Source: Ananas comosus (Eukaryota > Streptophyta > Magnoliopsida > Poales > Bromeliaceae). Taken from it: a stretch of DNA of 64,000 bases. Positions 1 to 8,784 of the stretch are shown here, piece after piece; position 1 is the first letter of the stretch; the number at the start of each line of letters is the position of its first letter. Where the stretch lies: positions 3,024,924 through 3,088,923 of the forward strand of contig NC_033631.1 in the NCBI RefSeq assembly GCF_001540865.1, read 5' to 3'. The notes beneath the pieces were generated by a model. It saw nothing but the letters and a program-made list of their open reading frames with translations. It ran no database searches and had not been told where the DNA came from. The position numbers and the translations under genes are program-made.

Positions 1-57
1 TATACATACATATATATACATATATATACATATATATATATATATACATATATATAC

Positions 58-92
<35 letters not shown>

Positions 93-93
93 C

Positions 94-144
<51 letters not shown>

Positions 145-185
145 CATATATACATATATATATATATATATGTATACATATATAT
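1..185. repeat. TA/TATACA microsatellite
   Basis: Almost pure alternating TA with TACATA interruptions over about 180 bases. It directly abuts a MITE-like repeat. No coding or regulatory content is visible. Confidence 0.95.
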
Positions 186-415
186 AGTTCGGCTATGGTA
201 CTTGTAAAAGCACCAAGCACTTTGTGCTTATAAATTTTTTACTATTAGATCTACGCCTTTGGTCATTTTCAACCGTGAGATTATACTATTCAACCAACCA
301 CCCACTCAACCCTAGGGGGCCCACATCATCCTAACCGCACATCCCTTAATCCAATGGCCAAAAATCTATAAGCACCAATAACTTGGTACTTTTAAAAGCA
401 TAGAAGCTCAATTCT
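184..415 (-). repeat. MITE-like repeat family D, copy 1
   Basis: This ~230-bp unit recurs at 4005-4230, 11965-12115, 44835-45065, 45815-46078, split at 53706/56575, and at 63482-63715. All copies share a core reading GGTTGGTTGAATAGTATGAT on one strand and a self-complementary end built on caagcac..gtgcttg. This copy has the core on the minus strand. No coding capacity. The superfamily was not identified. Confidence 0.75.
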
Positions 416-660
416 ATATATTTATCACCGTTTTTTATGAGATGTTTATTTTCAGTCGTTCATTTTGAAACTACTCGTTCACTAGGCAAACAAAGTCAAA
501 AAATTATGAAATTTAGTTTCTAAATAGTTTCAATAGCATAGATCATGTCTAACAGAAATGATCGCTGAATCGGATGTCCCATCATCAAAAACAACTTACA
601 AGCATAGAGGCCTCCGTAATTTCGAAAGTATAGGAGCCTAGCTCTATATATATACTAGTG
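416..660. repeat. fragment of the long-TIR family seen at 45150-45692
   Basis: The segment with gaaattttagtttct-type text and the end 'gcatagaggcctccg' matches one half of the element at 45150-45692, which ends in 'gcacgaaggcctccgtgc'. Only one end is present, so this looks truncated. It runs into 'tatatactagtgaaatacc', a motif partly shared with 23116-23140. Confidence 0.5.
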
Positions 661-1475
661 AAATACCTGCGCGATGCTGCGGATATAAAAATATTTTTAT
701 AATAAATTTTAGTTTTTTATTATTTATATAGTTTTATAAGTTTAATTATTAATTAAATAAAGTTATATAAAAATAATTTAATAGTTAATTTTATTTAAAT
801 AAAAATTATTAAAACAACAACTTATTTTATAAATATTTATGTGAAAAAGATTTGAGATAAATAATAATTTAAGAAATTAATAAATAGAAGAATTTGTTTA
901 ATAAAATTAATTATATATATATATATACACACACNTCATTTTCAGCCATTCATTTTTCTCTTCTCTTGATGGATAAAAGAACAATATCGAAAGTGCGTGA
1001 AATTTGATAAAAAAAAGTATTTCGATTTTTGATCTTTTCAAATATATCCTTCTACCATCACCAATATTTTTTATTTGTCCTTAAGTAAAGGCAAAATAGG
1101 CATTTTGATTTTTTTAAAACTCTAGTAAATATTTAACTCACGTTTAACCCAAGTTAACCCAACTGTAGAGCTATTTTGGAATAACGGAGGAACATATGAA
1201 GGATATATTAAAAAAAAAAAAATAGAGGTAATTGAGATATTTTCGAAGTTTTGAGGGTATATAAGTAATTATCCCTAATTTAAAATAATTTTAGATTTGG
1301 ATCGGGTTCGGATCGGGGTCGAATTCAAATTGGATATAATCAAAATTCAAAAATTTAAATTCATCGAATTTTTAATTTTGGTATTTAAATTCGAAATTAC
1401 ATTCATATAGCATCCGGTAAATCTATTCAGATTCGGATTCGGATAGCGTGGACATGGTATTACAAAATTATCCTT
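661..1475. other. AT-rich intergenic DNA with a partial MITE
   Basis: No gene is visible. A single N lies at 935 after a TA/CA microsatellite. About 1010-1280 resembles the element at 1485-1988 in reversed or rearranged order: it shares the phrases on 'gggcaaaat', 'aacggaggaacatatgaagg' and 'gtataagtaattatccct'. It is probably a decayed copy of that family. Confidence 0.5.
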
Positions 1476-1484
1476 TACTAAAAA

Positions 1485-1988
1485 GAGATAATTGCCTATA
1501 TACCCCTCATATGTTTGAAAATATCCGATTTATCCGTACTTTTTTTTCTTTCTAAAATACCCCTCATATGTTCCACCGTTATTGCAAAATACCCCTACAA
1601 TTATCTCCTGTTAAGTTAACTTGGATTAAACGTGAGTTAAATATCTACCACAGTTAAAAAAATTAAAATACCAATTTTGCTCTTAACTTAAGGGCAAATA
1701 AGAAATGTTGGTGACGGTAAAGGGGTATATTGAAAAAGATCAAAAGTCAAAATACTTTTTGTGCCCCTGACTTTAAGGACAAATAAAAAAATCAGTGATG
1801 ATGGAAGGGTATATTTGAAAGGGTAAAATAGTAATTTTACAAAGATAACGGAGTTAGTTAACGGATTTTAACTTTAGGAGTATATTAGAAATAGATTGGA
1901 ATGTAGAAAAAATATTTTTAATATTAATTTTTTAAGAGAAATAAATTAAAAAATTAGAAGCTTTTCAGAGTTATACGAGCAATTGCCC
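1485..1988. mobile_element. MITE family A, copy 1 (Mutator-type, 9-bp TSD)
   Basis: The element is bounded by an exact 9-bp duplication, TACTAAAAA, at 1476-1484 and 1989-1997. Its ends are inverted: GAGATAATTGCC on the left, and the reverse of ..CAATTGCCC on the right. A second copy lies at 25577-26055 with a near-exact 9-bp duplication. A 9-bp duplication with long imperfect inverted ends is typical of Mutator-like MITEs. No open reading frame. Confidence 0.8.
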
Positions 1989-1997
1989 TACTAAAAA

Positions 1998-2397
1998 TAA
2001 CAGCAATGATGTCTACCGACACGTCACCGCGTCCACCTACATTAAAGCCGCATCTCCACCGGTTTGACCGGCCCGAGATACCGCCGCCACCGGATAGGGC
2101 GAGGAACAAGCGCTTCGTCTCTTCCCCCAAAAAACCGGCACGTGGCATTCCCCCGCCTTCTCCGCGCCCCTTCCCGTTGAAGCCCCTCCACCCTCTATTA
2201 CAGGAAACCTCTAATTCTATCCATCCCATCACGAGCCACGTCGGCATCCCGAATCGTAAAGTCCACGCGGCGCATTGGCAGCGGCTCTTTCTCGTGTCGG
2301 ATCCGGGAAGTGGGACGTGACGGGCCGGGCGAGTTGAGCCTGGAATGCGTTTTTGGTTGCTTCCCGGAAATAGACGTGCGAGAAACTATTGCCTGCA
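1998..2397. other. GC-rich segment, no supported gene
   Basis: This stretch is clearly GC-richer than its surroundings. It holds a proline-rich open frame (2006-2320) with no recognisable domain and open shadows on the other strand. It has CCAAT/ATTGG- and ACGTG-like words, so it may be a relic promoter or a gene fragment. I could not assign it. Confidence 0.35.
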
Positions 2398-2760
2398 CCC
2401 GGTGTTACACCCCACGTTTCATGCACCGCTCCAATTTTTTTTTTTAAAAATTAACTGCACGTGTAGCACACAAATTTTAATTTAGGATTAATATCATACA
2501 GGTCCCTATAAACATAGTGAATAACAAGTGTATCCCTATAAAGTTCAACCTTCATATACTATTCCTATAAAAGTCCTAATATTTTCAAATATATCTCTCT
2601 GATTTGTTTCCGTTAGAGAACTGTTTATATTAATCCTAAATTAAAATTTGTGTGCTACACGTGCAGTTAATTTTTAAAAAAAAAAATTGGAGCGGTGCAT
2701 GAAACGTGGGGTGTAACACCGGGTNTCTGATTTGTTTCCGTTAGAGAACTGTTTATATTT
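2398..2760. repeat. inverted duplication ending at a single N (probable assembly joint)
   Basis: Bases 2625-2724 are the reverse complement of about 2398-2490, including the oligo-T tract and the phrase 'gcggtgcatgaaacgtgggg'. The sequence then hits N at 2725, and afterwards repeats the phrase found at 2598-2632 (ctgatttgtttccgttagag). This is best explained as a misjoined or hairpin-filled gap rather than natural DNA. Confidence 0.75.
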
Positions 2761-2980
2761 TTAATTTAGCCATCACAAATATGTTCTTTCAAAAATCATA
2801 ATAGTGTTAATATAAGAGGGGTCAAATTGTCAAAAACTAACCAGAATAAAGTATTTAACCTATAGTTAACTAAATTTTTCTAACGAATTTTAACGATAGG
2901 GACATATTTGATGCGTTGGGATATAAACTATTATAATACACATCCAATGAGTTAGCTTGTGATCATGCCGTATAAAATTT

Positions 2981-3341
2981 AGGGTAAATTTCAAATACCA
3001 TCCCCGTAGTTTCGCACCTTCTCATTTTAGTATCCTATAGTTTAAAGTGTAGCAAGTTAGTGTCATGTGATTTTATTTTTATTTTTTCGTCAGCTTTTTT
3101 GTTTATATTTTATTAAATTATATACAAAAAACTTCAGATACCCCCACCTACGTTTATTGAATATTCACTTTAGTACCCTTTAGTTTTAACTTTGTCACTG
3201 ATTTAATGAAAAAAAATTAGTGGAATCGATAATAAAAAAATAAAAATGAAATCACATGTCACTAAATTGATACACTTTAAACCAGAGTGTACTAAAGTGA
3301 GAAAGTGTGAAACCACATGAGTGGTATTTGAAGTTTGTCCT
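2981..3341. mobile_element. MITE family B, copy 1 (long TIR)
   Basis: This ~360-bp element has long inverted ends: AGGGTAAATTTCAAATACC on the left matches the reverse complement of the right end. Its second copy is at 7879-8235. It sits just upstream of the amidotransferase gene promoter. No clear duplication flanks this copy. Confidence 0.75.
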
Positions 3342-3495
3342 AAATGCGATGTTCATTTATATACTCGGTGCAGGCAATAGTTTCTACTGCAAAGGTAGAA
3401 ATGATAGGGGGTAATGAGAATCATCAACGGGAAGAATGTGTTTCAGCTGCTGGAACGTTGCAGAATGTGGAGAGAAACCCTAACCCTAGAGTTGC

Positions 3496-3502
3496 TATAA
3501 AT
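3496..3502 (+). promoter_or_regulatory. TATA box of the amidotransferase gene
   Basis: TATAAAT lies 77 bases upstream of the chosen ATG at 3579, in a context (gttgcTATAAATgaac) typical of plant core promoters. The predicted start of transcription would be about 3525-3535, leaving a short leader made mostly of the GA repeat. Confidence 0.55.
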
Positions 3503-3540
3503 GAACATTGCATTTGCAAAGAGGAATTAAGTACATGTAT

Positions 3541-3544
<4 letters not shown>

Positions 3545-3578
<34 letters not shown>
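3545..3578 (+). repeat. (GA)n microsatellite in the 5' leader, abutting the start codon
   Basis: An uninterrupted run of about 17 GA units ends directly at the ATG of the amidotransferase gene. GA/CT repeats in plant leaders can act as promoter elements (GAGA-type) or change leader length between alleles. Here the repeat makes up most of the predicted leader. Confidence 0.8.
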
Positions 3579-3581
<3 letters not shown>

Positions 3582-6500
3582 TCCCAAGTGGCCCCCAGAG
3601 TTCTCATTGTCTCGCGCAGGAGCGTTCGCAAGAACAAGTTTGTGGACTTTGTTGGTAATTGAACTCTTGATATCATCTTATTTTTCTTTCAATGGTTAAG
3701 GGTTTTCTTTTTCTTTTTCTTTTTCTTTTTCTTTTTTTTTTTTTTTTTTTTTTGCTTGAAGTAAATTTGACTGTTGTCTGTGACTTTTAGTCAAAACTCA
3801 TTTTGGTCCTCGAACTTTTCGAGGCACGATTTTTTTTAGCAATGTCTCATTTTACTCTTATTTGGAGTAAAAAATTGTCGGATGTGAATCCATCAATTTT
3901 CCTATCCATTTTTATATTTTTAATCCATTGATCACCCAATTTTTAAACAGTAAAAGCGTATAGAACTTACTTGAACTAGAAACTAGTGTTATTTTGAAAC
4001 AGCGAATTGAGCTCCTATGGTTTTAAAAGTATCAAGTGCTTGTAGATCTTTGACCATTGGATTAAGGGATGTGCGGTTAGAATGATGTAGGACCGTTAGG
4101 GTTGAAAGGGTGGTTGGTTGAATAGTATGATCTAACAGGTGGAAATGATCAAAAGGGTAGATCTAACGGTAAAAAATTTACAAGCACCAAGTGCTTGGTG
4201 CTTTTACAAGCACCATAGCCGGACTCTTGAAACTGCTATATGACGATCTTTTAAAATTTTGATTTTACTACCCAATCTTTCAATTTTTTCGATTTCAGTC
4301 AGTCAATAGCGTTTTGACATCAAAATTTAAATATATTGTTTATTTTTACAAGTTTAGTTAGTATACTTCATACAATTTTCACAATTATATGTTTATTAAA
4401 TTACTATTGGTTTAAATTTTGAAGTTAAAGTATCGTTGACTCACTCAAATCAAACAAATTGAAAGTTTGAGTAGTAAAATTAAAATTTTGAATTGTCGAA
4501 TACCCATTTCAAGATAATCCATAATTCAAGTAAATTCTGTACTTTTTATTCGACCTTTCAAAATAGTCCATAGTTCATCTAAGTTCTGTACGTTTTTACC
4601 TTTTAACAAGAGACCATATTGCCTCTGTCAAAAAAAAAAAAACAAGAGACCATATTGCAACTTATAATAGTTGGTGGAATTGATATATGACATGAGATTG
4701 AGATTAAGGTATGGTGCATAAAATGGTTGTGGTTAGTAATTTGTCCTCTAATAAAAAAGAAGGACAAGAACTGAACTGAGAATTTTTTAAGAGTTTTTGG
4801 TCTCTCATGTTAACTTGAAAGTTTGAGAACGAAGTAAAACTTGGCCAGAAGTTTGTGAACTAGTGGTGTGATTTACCATTTTTTCTTCTGTTTTTTTTTT
4901 TTTTCCTGCACCAATAATTCCTAATCACCTTTGTATTTAACTTAATTTTGACCTTTGATTCAATTAGATTTTTGTTAGCATGCAATCAAATCCTTGTTTG
5001 CCATAAAGTCCTTTTTTTTTCCCTCTACAATTTGCTTCAATCATGTCACCAAACCTGCTTAAGAGTATGACTAGTAACAAACATTGATAGTCCTGAATTT
5101 ACCTTTTCAGTTTTGTGCAATGCTCATTTGTTTTTTTCTTTTATGGGTTAAAATCAATGTTTGAAATCCAGGTTAATGTAAGAAGTTGAGCATTTCTTAC
5201 CCACTAAATTGAGAATATATTCAAGAAGAAGAAAGATAAAAGAAATGGTTGTTGTTTCCTTATCTTTTTTTGGCAGGGGAGTACCATTTGGACCTCATAG
5301 TAGGCTACGGCGTGGCCCCCGTAATCGTGCCTCGTGTATCGGGCATGCATGCTCTCCTCGAGAGCTTCGAACCGATCCACGGCGTTCTCCTATGCGAAGG
5401 GGAGGACATTGATCCCTCCCTGTATGGCACAACACCAACAACTTCCGACCTCTCCGCCGATGAGCTTGAAGAGATCCGACGCGCTCATGCGAGTGATACT
5501 GCGATTGATCACGAAAAAGATGCCATTGAGTTGCGCCTCGCAAAATTGTGCATCGACCGTGGCATCCCCATTCTCGGCATTTGCCGTGGATCGCAAGTAC
5601 TTAACATTTCTTCGGGAGGCAAGAACATTATTTTTATATTATATATTCAATTCCTGACATGTCAATTTGAATATTTGAGAGCACATCAAATAAGATTATG
5701 CGTATCAAAAAATTTGAGTTCGCAGCCTTCTGCTGCTCTAATACCTTGTGAAATAACAATTTTCTCTTAAAAAGTTAAGTTAATATAGAATAACATTTTG
5801 AATATTTTATATTCAACAGGTACGCTGTATCGGGATCTCGAGAAGGAGTTAGAGAGGAAGTGCAAGGAGGAGGATAAGGTGGCACACATTGATTACGAGA
5901 ACTACGACGGGCATCGACATGCAGTTAGGGTGGTGGAGAACACCCCATTACATTCTTGGTTTCGAGAGTCGTTGGAAGACGGAAAGACGGAGATTTTGGT
6001 CAATAGCTATCACCATCAGGGGGTGAAAAGACTGGCTGAACGGTTTGTTGCGATGGCGTTTTCGAGAGATGGATTGGTCGAAGGATTTTATGATCCTGAT
6101 GCATGTAGTCCTGAGGAGGGCAAGTTTATAGTTGGACTGCAGTTCCATCCAGAAAGAATGAGGCAGTGTCGCACAGATAAATTTGATTACCCTGGATGCC
6201 CTTTAGTATATCAGGTGCACCTACAATTGAATTTTATAGCATCAGAAAAGATAACCATCAGATAAAATAAATGAAAGACGATGAAGCATACTTCCTGATC
6301 CATATGATTGCACATATCTACAGTTTCAAATTCGATACAAATTTGTTTGAGATTTTGCTGTCGAGTTACTGTTTTTTTTTTTCAATGAAAAGATTGCTCT
6401 GCCACTTTATATGTATAAATCACATTAGTTCGTGTTCCATATGCATAAATTTTATCTAGCAATATTCCTTTTTGGTATGGTAATAAAAGTTAATCAAGGA

Positions 6501-7331
6501 GTTTGGTTATTGAGTTGCCGGATTGGTGTTGATCTCCTAACAGGATTTCGTCAATGCGGTGAAAGCTTATCAGAACAAGACCAGTAACTCTATAGACCCA
6601 AAACTCGGTTTGAAATTAGGTCAAGGAGTGCAGATGAAAAGAAGGATCATCTCGCGAATTTTCTCCATGGCGAGGCAAACGTATGTTGCTAGGGCTGACA
6701 AGACTCCTTCAAGAGAAGACAATTTTGAAGCTGGCGCTGAGTTTCTCCAGGTAAATCATATGAAAAACATCGGAAAGTTATGCAAATACACTCTGCAGAG
6801 TAGGTGTGTGCATGTGTGCCCTTGAAAATCTTGCTTATTTGCGCACACCCTGCTGCCTAGATATCTATTGAAAAACACTGCAGAGTGAATTTCGCATAAA
6901 CATCCCTGGCTAGGCATGGGTGGAAATAAGCAAGGGTTTCAGAGGTACCCTCGAAAGTACCGACTTTCTAGAGATGATTGCAGAATTTGACATGTTTGCG
7001 GGGTATATTTTCAAGCAAGAAAGTCCTGAAAAAATTTACTAAAGAATCAGAAATTTCAGTTCTTGGTTTTGACTCCGAACCGGATTCTATATTGCAGCCA
7101 AACACAACATTGAGTCTCCAAGAGGAGAAGAGGCTGAAGCAGGTAGGAGCAACAGTGAGGAATGCATCATCCTATATGGAAAGGCTAAAGATCGGCAAGG
7201 AAAGGGAGATGGTCGCGAAGAATCTAATGGAGAAAATGTCGATTGGGCAGTTAACCGAACTTCTTTCGTGCTACCACATCATGGCGCAGATTTGTTCAGA
7301 AGTGTTAGAAAAGAAACTAACAATCTGTTGA
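3579..7331 (+). CDS. class-I glutamine amidotransferase-like protein, GAT1_2.1 type (peptidase C26 fold)
   Basis: Five exons: 3579-3654, 5277-5618, 5820-6214, 6544-6750, 7098-7331. All phases agree and give 417 residues. The fold is a class-I GATase. The nucleophile is Cys128 in GICRGSQ. His249 and Glu251 in QFHPER complete the triad. Family knowledge: Arabidopsis GAT1_2.1 acts on glutamine and links nitrogen status to shoot branching. I infer the same here. Start: [14 protein letters not shown] matches the family N-terminus, and the ATG follows a GA repeat and TATA box. Exon 2 ends in a GC donor (AG|GCAAGA, 5619-5620), which is required to keep SSGGTLY in frame. The last exon encodes a basic, helical ~77-residue C-terminal tail seen in plant members. 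Intron 1 (3655-5276) carries a family D repeat and a small poly-A insertion. No break was found. The gene is tail to tail with the kinesin. Confidence 0.9.
4005..4230 (+). repeat. MITE-like repeat family D, copy 2 (in intron 1 of the amidotransferase gene)
   Basis: It shares the ggttggttgaatagtatgat core and the end 'gcaccaagtgcttggtgc' with the copy at 184-415, in opposite orientation. It lies wholly in intron 1 and does not touch splice signals. Confidence 0.75.
4605..4658 (+). mobile_element. minimal poly-A insertion with 18-bp target duplication
   Basis: An 18-bp phrase, aacaagagaccatattgc, occurs at 4605-4622 and again at 4641-4658. Between the copies are only 7 bases plus 11 A. This is the footprint expected from LINE-driven retroposition of an almost completely 5'-truncated RNA. 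Confidence 0.6.
5619..5620 (+). other. GC splice donor (GC-AG intron 2 of the amidotransferase gene)
   Basis: The exon ends TTCGGGAG and the intron begins GCAAGA. The acceptor is ..TTCAACAG at 5819. Joining here restores the conserved [13 protein letters not shown] with the codon split G|GT. No GT donor nearby keeps the frame. Confidence 0.85.
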
Positions 7332-7744
7332 GGCAGAAGTGATTTCCTGAAGCTTTTGCACAAGCTCTTTTCATCTTGTAACATCAGTATGTAAGTATAT
7401 GTGCTTCCAAATATGGCCGAATTGTCAAACTTACCTTCTACTATTCACTTAGTGAAGTTTCGATCCTGTTTCTTTACCTTGATACTTTGCTGAGCAAGCA
7501 GTTTCTTTGAGTAGATAGTACACAATTCACTGATCATTACTCACCTCCTGATATTCAAAAATTTGCACTCTAGTTCCTCCATATTATGTGCACTTACTTA
7601 GCCTCTTGTCTCACCCTGTCATCAATGTGGCTTAAAGAAAATGATCTAACTCTTTCTAGATACCTATTATAGACTTTTTGGATACACAAACTATTGCTTC
7701 TCTTCAGCGAAATTGAATTTCCATTTTGTTGAACACAGAATGAA
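7332..7744. other. 3' flank of the amidotransferase gene
   Basis: AT-rich sequence that should hold the 3' UTR of the upstream gene. No strong AATAAA signal stands out, and no other gene was found. Confidence 0.4.
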
Positions 7745-8372
7745 GTGGCCATGTAGATTCTTAGATAATCTACCGAATTCAACTCTTTCTTAATACATGG
7801 CCAGGCTATAGAAGCAATGATGCATGATAATCTCCTAGGACAATACCAGGAGTAAAATGGCCTTTTTCTTTTAATAAAGGGAAAACTTCAAAATCCCCTC
7901 ATGTGGTTTCGCACTTTCTAACTTTAATATCCTGTGGTTTAAAATGTATCAATTTGTCCCCCTGTGGTTTTGTTTTATCCATTAGGCAGCTTTTTTCTTA
8001 ATATTTCGTTAAATTATATACAAAAAACTTCAAATACCCATCTAGATTTATCGAATATTTACTTTAGTACTCTTTAATTTTAATTTTGTAACTGATTTAA
8101 GAAAAAAAATAATAAAATTAATAATAAAAAGAGAAAAACGAAACCACAGGGGGGGACCAAATTGATATACTTCAAATCACAAGATACTAAAGTGAGAAAG
8201 TGCGAAACTACAGGAGGGTTTTTTGAAGTTATCCCTATAATAAAATGGTCATGTAGATTTTTGGATAATCTACTGAACCAACTCTGTCTTAATACATGGC
8301 TAGGCTATAGAAGCAGTGATATATGATAATATTCCAGAACAGTATCATGAGTAAAATGATCTTTCTCTTTCT
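7745..8372. repeat. ~125-bp direct repeats flanking a MITE
   Basis: 7745-7870 and 8243-8372 are diverged direct copies, sharing 'catgtagatt', 'cttaatacatggc' and 'aggctatagaagca'. MITE family B copy 2 lies exactly between them. This suggests a tandem duplication, with the insertion at its junction. Confidence 0.65.
7879..8235. mobile_element. MITE family B, copy 2 (9-bp TSD with one mismatch)
   Basis: It is homologous to 2981-3341 along its length. The flanks are TTTAATAAA (7870-7878) and TATAATAAA (8236-8244), a 9-bp duplication with one difference. Long inverted ends (GGGAAAACTTC / GAAGTTATCCC) point to a Mutator-type MITE. Confidence 0.75.
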
Positions 8373-8784
8373 ATGATCATGGGGGATTGGCTGTCGGTAA
8401 TCACAAAAGTGTAGCGCAAATAAAAATAACAAATGAGCTAGTAGCAATCAAAGAACAAAAATATATTTGAAATCATGCAGAAAACTTCAGATATGCTGTT
8501 ACAAATTGGTGGAAGTGGCCAAAAATAACTAAGACTGGTATTTAGATTGATTAATTATTACAGAAAGAATATGAAAGAGTTTAGGAAAATAATATGCTAC
8601 ATGGCACATAACCAATACACTTGATGCTACTGTACAAGCTTCTCCTGTAATCATCTCCAGGTGTACGTGGGATCACCTCATTATGTCAATCTGTCAATTG
8701 TATTCGGGAACTTACTGTTTATAACTGGATATTTCTGGCAATTGCATCAAGCATTTAGTTGCTCAACTCATTCAAATACTACTC

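Noticed and set aside
2006..2320. 104-residue proline-rich open frame in the GC-rich patch
   Set aside because: No domain, no splice or promoter support, open shadows on the other strand; likely chance in GC-rich DNA.
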